Positions 33,515 to 42,601 are shown, counted from the first letter of the stretch. The stretch is 64,000 nucleotides of DNA from Bacteroidota bacterium (GCA_024643795.1 JAHEMF010000002.1:1-64000); one strand, 5' to 3'. Numbers and translations are program-made. Notes: a model not told the origin generated them from the letters alone.

Positions 33515-34468
33515 TTAAAATACCTTTTCAGCTATTCGTTTCACAATCTCGGCATTACCCATAGTATAGTAATGCAAACAAGGGACCCCTTTTTTCATGA
33601 GTTCTTTTGACTGAGAAATACACCATTCAATTCCCAGTTCTTTTACTTCTGTATCCGACGTACAGTTTTCCAGATCTTTCATTAGGTCGATCGGCAAGTC
33701 AATATGAAAAGTTTTAGGTAGCAGATTTATTTGTTTGAGTGTGGTTATTGGTTTTAATCCCGGGATGATCGGAACATTAATACCTGCTTCACGACATTTA
33801 TCTACAAAGCTGAAGAATTTCGCATTGTCGAAAAACATTTGAGTTACTACATATTGTGCACCAGCATCTATCTTCTGCTTCAAATATTTTACGTCCATTG
33901 CAATGTTTGGTGCTTCAAAATGCTTTTCAGGATATCCGGCTACACCAATACAAAAATCTGATGGTTCTGAATCTTTCAGATCTTCATCTAAAAATTTTCC
34001 ATGATTCATACTCACAACCTGTTTAACCAGGTCTATGGCATAGTTATTTCCACCTTGCTCCGGTGCAAAATGAGGTTCTGTTTTTATAGGGTCACCCCGC
34101 AACAATAAAACGTTATTGATACCTAAATAATTTAGTTCTATTAATGCATTCTCTGTTTCCTCCCTGGTAAACCCGCCACATATGATATGCGGAACCGCGT
34201 CTGTTTTATAGCGGTTCATTATAGCTGCGCAAATACCTACAGTTCCAGGCCTTTTACGTATCGAGATTTTTTCAAGATATCCGCCTTCTCTCTTTTTATA
34301 AACATATTCTTCGCGGTGATATGTTACGTCAATAAAAGGAGGGTTGAATTCCATTAACGGATCTATCATTTTATACACAGATTCTATACTACGTCCCTTG
34401 AGAGGTGGTAATATCTCTATTGAAAATAAAGTTTTATCTGTGCCTGATAGGTGATCTGTAATTTTCAT
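33515..34468 (-). CDS. metF: 5,10-methylenetetrahydrofolate reductase
   Basis: A 317-residue FAD enzyme that reduces methylene-THF to methyl-THF for methionine synthesis. TIM-barrel landmarks are FSIEILPPLKGRS (catalytic Glu near 17), PHIICGGFTREE, LGINNVLLLRGDP, CIGVAGYPEKHFEAPN, YVVTQMFFDNAKFF and IIPGLKPIT. Length is normal for the bacterial short form. The frame opens 17 codons earlier, but ATG 34468 before KITDHLSGTDKTLFSIE fits the family. No S-box or other riboswitch was seen upstream. Confidence 0.92.
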   Translation of the reverse strand: MKITDHLSGTDKTLFSIEILPPLKGRSIESVYKMIDPLMEFNPPFIDVTYHREEYVYKKREGGYLEKISIRKRPGTVGICAAIMNRYKTDAVPHIICGGFTREETENALIELNYLGINNVLLLRGDPIKTEPHFAPEQGGNNYAIDLVKQVVSMNHGKFLDEDLKDSEPSDFCIGVAGYPEKHFEAPNIAMDVKYLKQKIDAGAQYVVTQMFFDNAKFFSFVDKCREAGINVPIIPGLKPITTLKQINLLPKTFHIDLPIDLMKDLENCTSDTEVKELGIEWCISQSKELMKKGVPCLHYYTMGNAEIVKRIAEKVF

Positions 34469-34506
34469 GGCTGCAATGATAATAAATATGATGGAGTGAT
34501 AATAAA

Positions 34507-34530
34507 AAAGGCGTCCCAAAGGACGCCTTT
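34507..34530. terminator. terminator of the large Ig-repeat surface protein gene
   Basis: AAAGGCGTCC and GGACGCCTTT form a 10-bp stem with loop CAAA. On the reverse strand it is followed by a T-run. It is nearly the same as the hairpin at 37929-37956, and both are followed by AAATAAATTTCAG. Confidence 0.85.
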
Positions 34531-34560
34531 CTGAGTAAAATAAATTTCAGTTTACCGAGC

Positions 34561-37500
34561 TCAGTTGACTTCTCTGAGCAATTTCACGGTACCCTGGTAT
34601 GATTTTCCGCTCTGCAGATTCAGGGAGTAGAAGTAAGTTCCGTCAGGCAGATCATCACCGTCCCAGTTATTCTGGTAGTTTCCTGACTCATACACGATGT
34701 TACCCCATCGGTTGAATATTTTGAGTGCGCTGTTAGGATTAGCCTCTAGATTTTTGATGAAGAACACATCATTCTTGTTGTCACCATTACCTGGGGTAAA
34801 TATGTTAGGGATCACCACATCACAAGGTGAGATGGTAACATCATCCTGTCCTCGGCATCCGTTAGGATCGGTAACTTCTACGGTATATACTCCTGAAGCA
34901 GCAGGGGTGATGGTTTGTCCGGTTTCACTGATGATGCTGCCGTTGAGTGACCACACGTAGGAGCTACCTGCATTACCGGCATCCAGTGAAGGAGGCGTAG
35001 ATCCGTCACCGCAAATGAGCTGGTTCTCACCCAGCTCAACCACCGGATTGGGGTTCACGGTAAGTGAGAGACTTGAAGAGCCATCGCAACCGTCGTTATT
35101 GGTCACGGTTACATCATAGGTGCCTGTAGAACTAACAGTGATGGTAGCGGTAGTTTCACCGGTACTCCATTGGTAGGAGTTAAATCCGGCACCGGCATCG
35201 AACACAGAGTTCTCACCGTCACAGATATCGGTATCACCGGTCACCACCGGAGCAGGAGCCGTAAGGTTCACCGCATTAGCAGTGCCTGTACCGTCGCAGG
35301 TAGCACCAGATATGGTAACAGTAACGGTATAGGTACCTGCTGAGGTTGGTGTAATGGTTTGAGTGGTTTCACCGGTACTCCACAGATAATTTGATCCGGG
35401 GTTTCCGGCATCCAGAGGAGCAAAGGCATCACCCGGACAAGCGAACACATCGGTAATGGAAACCGAAGGAGAAGCGATCACACTGATCTGCATGCTATCG
35501 GTACCCTGGCAACCAGATAGGGTGGTCACCTGTACTGTATAGACTCCCGGAGCGTTCAGTCCCGGCTGATAGGTCTGGCTGTTGGCTCCTGAAATAGGCT
35601 GGCCGTTGAGCAACCACACATACGATGAGTTGGGAACGTTGGCCACCAATGCTGTAGGTGAATCATTATCACAAATGGTCTGGTCCGGGCCGATGGTTAC
35701 CACCAGCTGAGCAGCAATGCTGATAGCTACCGAGTCGGTACCCACACAGTTGGTACCTGAAGTAGATACTACCACGGAATAGTTACCAGCCTGAGTAGGC
35801 TGATAGAACTGACCAGTAGCGTTAGGTATAGCTACACCGCTATTGAACCACTGGAAGTTGGCACCGGAGTTACCAGCGTTAAGCGGCGGGATAGGGTCGG
35901 TGTTACATAAGCTCAGGTCAGGCCCCAGGTTAACAACAGGAGACTGTTCAATGAGTACTTCAACAGTATCCGTACCGAAACAGGCAGGTGATGCTGTAAC
36001 GGTAACCACATAGGTACCGGATTGAGAAGCAGTGATGGTTTGATTGGTTTCGTTAGGCAGGATGTTGCCGTTTAACGCCCATATATAAGTGAAGTTAGAA
36101 AGTCCGGCATCAAGAACAGGAGTAGGGTCGGTATCGCACACAGCAATATCAGGACCGGCACTCACGATAAGGTTGTTGATGATATTAAGCACCGCCAGAG
36201 TATCACCGGCGTTGATATAGGTTCCGCAATCGTTCGTAAATGTGTTGTTGTCGGTACCATTTTGAACAATGAGGTACACCGGAGTAGCTGGAGAAATGTT
36301 GCTACCCACACTGAAGGTGATGGAGTTTGAAACGCCGTTACCACCGGGGCAGTTCGTCACTGCAGTTACCGGATACTGGGTTCCGTTGGCATCCACCAAG
36401 AAGAATTCGGATCCGCCACCCGATAAGGTATTGCATTGCACATTGTACTGGAAGGTTACAGTAATATCGTTGAAGGTACATCCTACATTGAGCACCTCAG
36501 TATCAAAGATACCTGGATCGATAACCTCGTAACCTAGTGAATCAAATTCAGGCATCTCAACACCACATTCACTCAGGAATGTGTTGCCGTCGAACCCGGT
36601 CTTGGTAAAGGCATAAGTTATACCTGCAGTGAGCGGATAAAATACGGTTACCAGAATGCTGTCGGTTTGTCCGTTGGTACAATTGATAGGCACAGCATTA
36701 AGAACAGGATTAGGTGTTCCCTGAGGTGTTACCACACGTATATCGGTAGGCACAATGGAAGCACACTGAACAGGATCCTGAAGTACCAGAATGAAAGTAG
36801 TGTCGGCGCATGAAGCCGTATAGAACTGGGTAGGATTACCCTGTGGATCGGTAGGAGGGGTCCATGCCGGAGCAGAACCGATACATCCACCCACTATGTT
36901 GATTTGAATATCTCTCTTTACATGACCGATTTTAAATCCATTGCGAAACTCTTCGCACAGTACGGCTATAACGCCCACCTCTATTTGAGAAGGTATGAAG
37001 TTGATGGTACCTGTTTGTGGGTCAATAGAAACCGGACCGTTAGTTGCTACAGGCTGTAAACCGCTGTAGCCTGGCTGATATTGCAATGAAGTAGCACCGG
37101 GATTACCCTGAGCATCCACCAGTGAATATACCAGTGAGTCTCCGTCAATATCGGTAGCACCCTGGTTGTAGAAGAACTGATTACCTACACAGAATTGAGT
37201 TACCGGAATGTTTGAGAATACCGGTGAGCTGTTTGTAGGTGCATTTAAATTATCCAGGAAACTGGTCACATACATATCATCTCCACCCGGACCAACAATA
37301 GTTGTGATCTGAGCATTACGGCAACATAATGAAAATACAAACTGCCAGTCAGAACAGGCAACCGGTAAATTAACGGTTCCCTGATAGATCCATTCTTGCA
37401 CTCCGTACCCTGATCCTCCATTACAAGTAGTTGTTACCGGAGGTAGACATGGCGATGGCGGGATCGGCTGCCCGGTTCCAGGAATGGCTTGCAGGGTAAT

Positions 37501-37725
37501 ATTTCCTCCTGCCGCACAGCTGGAGCTATAATTCACTGTAGTGCTGGTTGGAGCTGTAATACCGTCACAGTCTCTGTAAAACCTTAAGGTTACTAGGTAT
37601 TGGTTAGGACCTATGTATTCATATGTAACGTCGGCACCTACGCCATGAGAGGCAAATGCCTCGTCAGCAGGTAGTGCAAATACTGCAACCAGGGCTGTCA
37701 CAAGGATCGATAATAGCTTTTTCAT
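34561..37725 (-). CDS. Ig-like repeat surface protein with gliding motility/T9SS type B C-terminal domain
   Basis: A 1054-residue secreted protein. A signal peptide (about 1-25, ending ADEAFAS) is followed by an N-terminal module common in this class (VTYEYIGPNQYLVTLRFYRD, with SLCCRNAQ), a middle region with DIDGDSLVYSLVDAQG, and from about residue 520 six imperfect Ig-like repeats of about 75 residues, each starting near a GPD..VC core and holding YVW or YQW plus GTYTVTVT. The last 82 residues (PNIFTPGNGDNKNDVF..IFNRWGNIVYES) are the CHU-type domain that targets type B cargo to the Por secretion system. Repeat DNA looks richer in G+C than neighbours. A role as adhesin or cell-surface polymer is inferred. 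Confidence 0.88.
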   Translation of the reverse strand: MKKLLSILVTALVAVFALPADEAFASHGVGADVTYEYIGPNQYLVTLRFYRDCDGITAPTSTTVNYSSSCAAGGNITLQAIPGTGQPIPPSPCLPPVTTTCNGGSGYGVQEWIYQGTVNLPVACSDWQFVFSLCCRNAQITTIVGPGGDDMYVTSFLDNLNAPTNSSPVFSNIPVTQFCVGNQFFYNQGATDIDGDSLVYSLVDAQGNPGATSLQYQPGYSGLQPVATNGPVSIDPQTGTINFIPSQIEVGVIAVLCEEFRNGFKIGHVKRDIQINIVGGCIGSAPAWTPPTDPQGNPTQFYTASCADTTFILVLQDPVQCASIVPTDIRVVTPQGTPNPVLNAVPINCTNGQTDSILVTVFYPLTAGITYAFTKTGFDGNTFLSECGVEMPEFDSLGYEVIDPGIFDTEVLNVGCTFNDITVTFQYNVQCNTLSGGGSEFFLVDANGTQYPVTAVTNCPGGNGVSNSITFSVGSNISPATPVYLIVQNGTDNNTFTNDCGTYINAGDTLAVLNIINNLIVSAGPDIAVCDTDPTPVLDAGLSNFTYIWALNGNILPNETNQTITASQSGTYVVTVTASPACFGTDTVEVLIEQSPVVNLGPDLSLCNTDPIPPLNAGNSGANFQWFNSGVAIPNATGQFYQPTQAGNYSVVVSTSGTNCVGTDSVAISIAAQLVVTIGPDQTICDNDSPTALVANVPNSSYVWLLNGQPISGANSQTYQPGLNAPGVYTVQVTTLSGCQGTDSMQISVIASPSVSITDVFACPGDAFAPLDAGNPGSNYLWSTGETTQTITPTSAGTYTVTVTISGATCDGTGTANAVNLTAPAPVVTGDTDICDGENSVFDAGAGFNSYQWSTGETTATITVSSTGTYDVTVTNNDGCDGSSSLSLTVNPNPVVELGENQLICGDGSTPPSLDAGNAGSSYVWSLNGSIISETGQTITPAASGVYTVEVTDPNGCRGQDDVTISPCDVVIPNIFTPGNGDNKNDVFFIKNLEANPNSALKIFNRWGNIVYESGNYQNNWDGDDLPDGTYFYSLNLQSGKSYQGTVKLLREVN

Positions 37726-38035
37726 TTTTTCGTTTTGGTTTTTAAGATCTTGGGATAGTTATAATGTATTTCCTTTTGTTAAAAGACGATTTGAAGCGCA
37801 TTCTAGTTGCAGCTGCAGAAGATAAAAAGGAAATATTATATAAGTATAAAGTGTTTATATTCAGTTAGTTAAATAGATTTAGCCTGAAAAAGGTGTTTTA
37901 AAGTCCTCAAATTCAGGCCATAAAAATAAAAAAGACGTCCCAAAGGACGTCTTTTTAAGCAAAATAAATTTCAGATTACAGGGGTCAGCGGATCTGATGG
38001 TCCCTCATAAATGATCCCCGGCTGATATCTTAGTT
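37726..38035. other. 310-base intergenic region between the two gliding-domain genes
   Basis: It is AT-rich and, apart from the terminator hairpin at 37929-37956, holds no reading frame or tRNA that I can support. The left part (37726-37860) must contain the promoter of the large surface protein gene, but no clean TAnnTTTG box was found close to its start. Confidence 0.4.
37929..37956. terminator. terminator of the sigma/anti-sigma operon
   Basis: AAAAAGACGTCC and GGACGTCTTTTT form a 12-bp stem with loop CAAA and T-runs on both strands. It lies 79 bases beyond the stop of the PKD protein gene. It is a sister of the hairpin at 34507-34530: the core differs by one compensating base pair (A-T for G-C). 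Confidence 0.88.
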
Positions 38036-39232
38036 TCAACGCATGAGTTTCAGAGTTCCTTTATGATTGTGAACCTTACCGTCATTTCCTGTAGCATATA
38101 TCACATAAAAGTAAGTTTCCTTAGGAGCTGCTTCGCCATTACCAAGGTTGCCATTCCATCCAAGTTCAGGATCAGTGAAACGTGCTACCTGCTTACCTCT
38201 ACGGTCATAAATTGCCACATCAACTGAGGCTAGTTGCTCAGACCTGATGGTGAAAATATCATTGATACCATCTCCATTTGGCGTAAATACGTTAGGAATG
38301 AAATTTTTTAGAAAATCATCTTCTTCAACTGTAACCAACACGGGTTCTTTATGTGTATTTCCATCCCCATCTTTGAAACTTGCCCATGCAGTATATGTGC
38401 CGGGTATCTCATATTCATGACTTATTGCTGAACCACCAAATCCTGATGCTCCATCTCCGAACTCCCAAACAACTTCTCCATGGAAGGCAGGAACTTTAAG
38501 GTCAACACCCAAAGGTGCCACACCCTTAACAGGATCTGCAACCAACTCAAATTGCTTCAGCTGAGTTGCTGATTTATCAGGAATATTTTCACGTGTTACT
38601 TGACCTGGAGTTTGCTTTTGTTGTGTGGGACTATTTTCAACTACAGTTTTTTCAGCATGAGCTAATAATACAGGATCACTCTGATCAGTAGCCCTTTGGT
38701 TTCCTGACTGAGTTACACTTACCGGTGCTGAAGGATTAAGCTTCTGAACAGGAGTGTTATTTTTTGCGCGTTTCTGAACAGCTGAATTATTTTCAACAGC
38801 TGAACTATTACTTGAATGGGATGTATTCTCCTCAGATCGGTTTTCCTGCAAATCAGATTCTTCACCCATCGACATGGCAGTTGTATTGGATGGTTCCATC
38901 TGCTGCGAGGGATCTTCATAAATATTACCGGCTTGCTCAGTGCTTTGACTGTTCTGAACATTTGCAGATTCTTCCTCTTTTGGAGATGCGAAGTACAGTA
39001 CGGAAGCAGTAACAGCCACGATAGCTGCACCTCCCCATACACCCAGCCCAAGCCCTCCTTTGGCACCACTGGCTGCTGATGTTACACCACCTGAATTCCC
39101 TGAAGGGGATGACGGTGCTGAAGGTGTTGGGATTTGACTCTTGATCGAATCCCAAAGTTCAGGCCTGACCGGCTCTTCATAACCGTTGAAGGTGTCCCTG
39201 AATAAATTTTCTATGTTTTCTTTCGGTTCCAC
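38036..39232 (-). CDS. anti-sigma-like membrane protein with PKD and gliding-type C-terminal domains
   Basis: A 398-residue protein encoded directly after an ECF sigma factor (TAA then GTG, no spacer). Residues 1-35 (ENLFRDTFNGYEEPVRPELWDSI) match the short cytosolic domain seen in many Bacteroidota sigma-partner proteins; one membrane helix follows at about 62-82; then a Ser/Asn/Gln-rich linker, a PKD domain (about 225-305, WEFGDGASG and GTYTAWASFKDGDGN) and a CHU/gliding-type domain (from about 312, IPNVFTPNGDGINDIF). There is no signal peptide. It probably holds the sigma factor at the inner membrane, with the PKD part sensing an envelope signal (inference). Confidence 0.78.
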   Translation of the reverse strand: MEPKENIENLFRDTFNGYEEPVRPELWDSIKSQIPTPSAPSSPSGNSGGVTSAASGAKGGLGLGVWGGAAIVAVTASVLYFASPKEEESANVQNSQSTEQAGNIYEDPSQQMEPSNTTAMSMGEESDLQENRSEENTSHSSNSSAVENNSAVQKRAKNNTPVQKLNPSAPVSVTQSGNQRATDQSDPVLLAHAEKTVVENSPTQQKQTPGQVTRENIPDKSATQLKQFELVADPVKGVAPLGVDLKVPAFHGEVVWEFGDGASGFGGSAISHEYEIPGTYTAWASFKDGDGNTHKEPVLVTVEEDDFLKNFIPNVFTPNGDGINDIFTIRSEQLASVDVAIYDRRGKQVARFTDPELGWNGNLGNGEAAPKETYFYVIYATGNDGKVHNHKGTLKLMR

Positions 39233-39772
39233 TTAAACCAATTTTTCTGTTGTTTCTACCAATTTCTGCAAATAAACCCTTGCCCGTGAATATTGTGATT
39301 TTGAGGTACTCTCAGAGATTCCTAGCATTGAAGCTATCTCTTTGTGGGCAAAACCCTCTACTGCATATAAATTAAATACTGTTCTGAATCCTGGTGGCAT
39401 GGTTCTCATCAATTTGAGAAGATCTTTGGCATTCATAGACTCAATTGTATGATCTTCTGCAAATGCCTCTGCACTGGCCACTTCAAGATCTATCATCTTG
39501 CCGAACGATTTATTCTTCCTTATCTGATCCAATGCGGTATTTACCATAACTCTTCGTATCCATCCTTCCAATGACCCTTCTCCTTTGAAACTGCTGATCC
39601 TGAAAAAGACCTTTATAAAGCCCTCCTGCAGGATATCTTCAGCCTCATCAGATGAACTTGCGTATCGGGCGCATACACCAAGCATCCGGCCGCTGAAGCG
39701 GTCGAATAATTGTTTTTGTGCCTTAGGATCGCCTTCACGGCAACCCTTTGCGAGTTCTTCATCAGGTATCAT
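39233..39772 (-). CDS. ECF-type RNA polymerase sigma factor
   Basis: A 179-residue sigma-70 family protein with region 2 (about 20-90: SGRMLGVCARYASSSDEAEDILQEGFIKVF, given here by its DEAEDILQE core, and the -10-contacting GWIRRVMVNTALDQIR) and region 4 (about 120-170: FNLYAVEGFAHKEIASMLG helix-turn-helix, then SESTSKSQYSRAR). No region 1 or 3 is present. It is followed without spacing by its likely membrane partner gene. It should direct transcription of an envelope-stress or surface regulon, perhaps including its own operon and the neighbouring surface protein (inference). Confidence 0.88.
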   Translation of the reverse strand: MIPDEELAKGCREGDPKAQKQLFDRFSGRMLGVCARYASSSDEAEDILQEGFIKVFFRISSFKGEGSLEGWIRRVMVNTALDQIRKNKSFGKMIDLEVASAEAFAEDHTIESMNAKDLLKLMRTMPPGFRTVFNLYAVEGFAHKEIASMLGISESTSKSQYSRARVYLQKLVETTEKLV

Positions 39773-39887
39773 TGGCTTGATGCTCAGGTTAAAGACCCAT
39801 AAAAAGGCGATAGGGTTGCACAGGGGTCATTTATTTTTTCTCTTACAAATCTAAGAATTAGGGCGTTAGGAAACAACCAGACCGCCC

Positions 39888-39914
39888 TTGGCATTGGTTA
39901 AAAAGCTATTTTTG
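39888..39914 (+). promoter_or_regulatory. lepA promoter (TTG -33 and TATTTTTG -7)
   Basis: TTG at 39888-39890, a 16-base spacer and TATTTTTG at 39907-39914 fit the Bacteroidota promoter model closely. The box ends 9 bases before the lepA ATG at 39924, so the leader is at most a few bases. Confidence 0.6.
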
Positions 39915-39923
39915 CAGCCCCAT

Positions 39924-41711
39924 ATGGAAAACATCCGCAATTTCTGCATCATTGCCCACATCGATCACGGCAAAAGTACACTGGCCGACAGGCTGTTAGA
40001 GTTTACAAACACCGTAACGGCCCGTGACCTGCAGGCTCAGGTGCTCGATGATATGGACCTTGAAAGAGAGCGTGGTATCACCATAAAGAGCCATGCCATA
40101 CAAATGGACTTCGAAAAACAGGGCATAAAATATGTCCTCAATCTCATTGATACTCCGGGTCACGTTGACTTTTCATATGAAGTTTCCCGCTCCATAGCAG
40201 CCTGTGAAGGAGCACTGCTGGTAGTTGATGCCGCTCAGGGGATCCAGGCACAAACCATTTCAAACCTTTACCTGGCCCTTGAAAACGACCTGCACATTAT
40301 TCCTGTGCTCAATAAAATAGATCTTCCCAGCGCCGAGCCTGAGGTGGTGAAAGATCAGATAGTAGATCTTATTGGATGCGATAGAGATGAGATCATCCAC
40401 GCAAGTGCCAAAACAGGAATTGGTATAGAAGATATTCTCGATGCTATCATTAATCGGGTCCCTGCACCAACTGGTGACCCCAAAGCTCCTCTTAAAGCAC
40501 TTATTTTTGATTCAGTATTTAATTCATTCCGAGGGATCATCGCTTATTTCAAAGTGATGGATGGTGAGATCCACAAAAATGACCTTGTGAAATTCGTGGC
40601 CACAGGAATGCAATATGAGGCTGATGAAATAGGAATCCTTAAACTTGAAAAAACTCCAAAGCAGAAAATCGGAGCCGGCGATGTAGGGTATATCATTTCA
40701 GGGATCAAAGAAGCACGTGAAGTAAAAGTAGGAGATACCATTACTCACGTTAAGCGCCCATGCGAAAAAGCTGTCGAAGGATTTGAAGATGTAAAGCCCA
40801 TGGTGTTTGCAGGAATTTATCCGGTTGACACCGATGAATATGAAGATCTGAGAACATCTATAGAGAAGCTTCAGCTTAACGATGCTTCCCTGGTGTTTGA
40901 ACCTGAAGCCTCTGCAGCCCTTGGATTCGGATTTCGTTGTGGATTTTTAGGAATGCTCCACATGGAGATCATCCAGGAACGCCTCGAACGTGAGTTTGAC
41001 ATGACCGTCATTACCACAGTGCCTAACGTATCATATCATGCATACCTTACAAGTGGTGATTTCATGGAAGTCAACAACCCTTCAGACTTTCCAGATCCCA
41101 GTAAACTGGACCGTATAGAAGAACCTTATATCAAAGCTACTATCATCACAAAGTCTGATTTCATCGGCTCTATCATGACACTTTGTATTGGTAAAAGAGG
41201 TATGCTTATCAATCAAAGTTATCTTACAACCGACAGGGTGGAACTCATCTTTGAAATGCCATTGGCAGAGATCGTTTTCGATTTTTACGACAAATTAAAA
41301 TCCATCTCCAAGGGTTATGCTTCGTTCGACTATCATCCTATCGGTTACAAACAAAGTCATCTGGTGCGACTTGATATCAGACTTAATGGTGATCCCGTTG
41401 ATGCGCTTTCTGCACTTATTCATCGCGACCACGCATATTCATTCGGTAAAAAGATGTGCGAAAAACTTAAAGAGCTTATCACACGTCAGCAGTTTGAGAT
41501 CGCAATTCAGGCATCTATCGGTTCCAAGATCATTGCACGAGAAACCGTTAAGGCCTTACGCAAAGATGTAACAGCAAAATGTTACGGCGGTGATATTTCA
41601 CGTAAACGTAAGCTGCTCGAAAAACAAAAAGAAGGTAAAAAGCGTATGCGTCAGGTGGGTAGCATCGAAATACCTCAGCAGGCTTTTCTTGCGGTCCTTA
41701 AACTCGACTAA
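39924..41711 (+). CDS. lepA: elongation factor 4
   Basis: A 595-residue translational GTPase that acts on stalled or mis-translocated ribosomes. The G domain shows [16 protein letters not shown] (G1), [10 protein letters not shown] (G2), [12 protein letters not shown] (G3), [10 protein letters not shown] (G4) and SAKTGIG (G5). The C-terminal part has [14 protein letters not shown] and the LepA-specific tail [18 protein letters not shown] followed by [15 protein letters not shown]. Length is standard. An upstream in-frame ATG exists at 39888, but the conserved start [15 protein letters not shown] follows ATG 39924. Confidence 0.95.
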   Translation: MENIRNFCIIAHIDHGKSTLADRLLEFTNTVTARDLQAQVLDDMDLERERGITIKSHAIQMDFEKQGIKYVLNLIDTPGHVDFSYEVSRSIAACEGALLVVDAAQGIQAQTISNLYLALENDLHIIPVLNKIDLPSAEPEVVKDQIVDLIGCDRDEIIHASAKTGIGIEDILDAIINRVPAPTGDPKAPLKALIFDSVFNSFRGIIAYFKVMDGEIHKNDLVKFVATGMQYEADEIGILKLEKTPKQKIGAGDVGYIISGIKEAREVKVGDTITHVKRPCEKAVEGFEDVKPMVFAGIYPVDTDEYEDLRTSIEKLQLNDASLVFEPEASAALGFGFRCGFLGMLHMEIIQERLEREFDMTVITTVPNVSYHAYLTSGDFMEVNNPSDFPDPSKLDRIEEPYIKATIITKSDFIGSIMTLCIGKRGMLINQSYLTTDRVELIFEMPLAEIVFDFYDKLKSISKGYASFDYHPIGYKQSHLVRLDIRLNGDPVDALSALIHRDHAYSFGKKMCEKLKELITRQQFEIAIQASIGSKIIARETVKALRKDVTAKCYGGDISRKRKLLEKQKEGKKRMRQVGSIEIPQQAFLAVLKLD

Positions 41712-42278
41712 ATTATTTTTTTGGGCGTTCACTACGTAAACTGCCGTTACCGGCATTTACTTAGTGCCGGGTGCTCGCTATTACACGCCGCAACGCTTTG
41801 CGTGGTGGCGGGGTAATGCCACTCGCCCCCTAACGCAGGTCTATTAACGTGAAGATGTTTTGTAGCAATTGTCAGGTTTTAAACGAAGCAAGTTGAATAG
41901 ACCAGGTCTTATCTACTCAGGGTCCGCAGGCTTTTTTCACTCATAGGGTGATTCACCCAACCATCTGTTATGTTCACCAAACCCGCAAACTTCAATTACC
42001 ATTTTATTTCATTCATTCACCGTGCTTCAACAAGTGTTTGCCAAATCTAGTGTCTGAATTGTTAACGTCAAGTCAGAATTTTATTGCTCAATAGAATCAC
42101 CTACTACTTGTATGCAGTCACCTACACACTCGGGTCATTAACCAAAAAAAAGTGAATTGATTAGGAAGTGGTTTATGCTGTTTCTAATTTGGTATTGCGG
42201 TTAATGATAAATCAACATACATACGTAACCGTTATCGTTCTTTTACATACTTGTTTCATAACCTTAAATCCTCCAGTT
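41712..42278. other. 567-base intergenic region after lepA
   Basis: The first part (41721-41837) holds the structured element listed separately. The rest (41838-42278) is AT-rich, with one small odd palindrome (AGACC-A-GGTCT, 41899-41909), and I see no reading frame, tRNA or known RNA in it. It must contain the promoter of the small gene at 42279. Confidence 0.4.
41721..41837 (+). repeat. structured two-hairpin intergenic element
   Basis: The element opens with TTGGGCGTT after a T-run and closes with AACGC. GCGTT (41725-41729) can pair with AACGC (41832-41836), enclosing two hairpins. Hairpin 1 (41730-41766) stacks CACTA/TAGTG, GTAAA/TTTAC and GCCG/CGGC on a TTAC loop. Hairpin 2 (41780-41817) stacks ATTAC/GTAAT and an 11-bp stem with one mismatch on a TTT loop. 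It resembles GC-rich TTTGGGCG-headed intergenic elements that I recall from other Bacteroidota genomes, which cannot be checked here. It could be a mobile repeat or a 3' RNA structure. Confidence 0.55.
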
Positions 42279-42530
42279 ATGAGAAGTAAACATGTACTCT
42301 TGTTTACGTTCGGATTTATTCTGATCGTGCATTTTATTTATTTCAAGAACCTGGTTGAGTACTACGATAATTCTGTGGTGCAAGACAGGAACTATTATGA
42401 CCTCATGCATGATGCTGACAAAAAGGTAGATTTTATCACAGTTTCCGTTGACTCTACCCATCATGCAGCAAAAGATAGCGTTGAATCGGCAACATTTGCA
42501 CCCACACGTGCTTCTGCTTCCTTCAACTGA
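42279..42530 (+). CDS. small single-helix membrane protein, hypothetical
   Basis: A possible 83-residue protein. It has a hydrophobic N-terminal helix (LLFTFGFILIVHFIYF, about residues 6-21) and a polar tail rich in Asp, Ser and Ala, ending ATFAPTRASASFN. I do not recognise it. Support is modest: a plausible ATG, a membrane helix and a hairpin with a T-run about 55 bases downstream. It lies between lepA and a convergent lipoprotein gene. The frame is open upstream to 42168, but the ATG before RSKHVLL is the more natural start. Confidence 0.45.
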   Translation: MRSKHVLLFTFGFILIVHFIYFKNLVEYYDNSVVQDRNYYDLMHDADKKVDFITVSVDSTHHAAKDSVESATFAPTRASASFN

Positions 42531-42551
42531 ATGATAGTATAGGGGTTTGTA

Positions 42552-42593
42552 TTTTTTTTTGGGCGCATGCATTATGGTTTTTGCATGCCTTTT
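42552..42593 (+). terminator. hairpin after the small membrane protein gene
   Basis: GCATGC (42565-42570) pairs with GCATGC (42583-42588) around a 12-base loop and is followed by TTTT, so it may end the small gene's transcript. It is preceded by nine T and GGGCG, the same head sequence as the element at 41721. Confidence 0.45.
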
Positions 42594-42601
42594 CAAAAAT
42601 C

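Noticed and set aside
33416-34506. Riboswitch upstream of metF
   Set aside because: The sequence upstream of the start at 34468 is only about 90 bases to the next gene and contains a terminator hairpin belonging to that gene, with no S-box or B12-type features.
37808-37817. Palindrome TGCAGCTGCA as a binding site
   Set aside because: A single 10-base palindrome is expected by chance in a sequence of this size and has no repeat nearby.
38719-39155. Several overlapping open frames on both strands over the PKD protein gene
   Set aside because: They have low-complexity, unlikely sequences and lie wholly inside a gene with clear domains; they are shadows of its Ser/Asn/Gln-rich linker.
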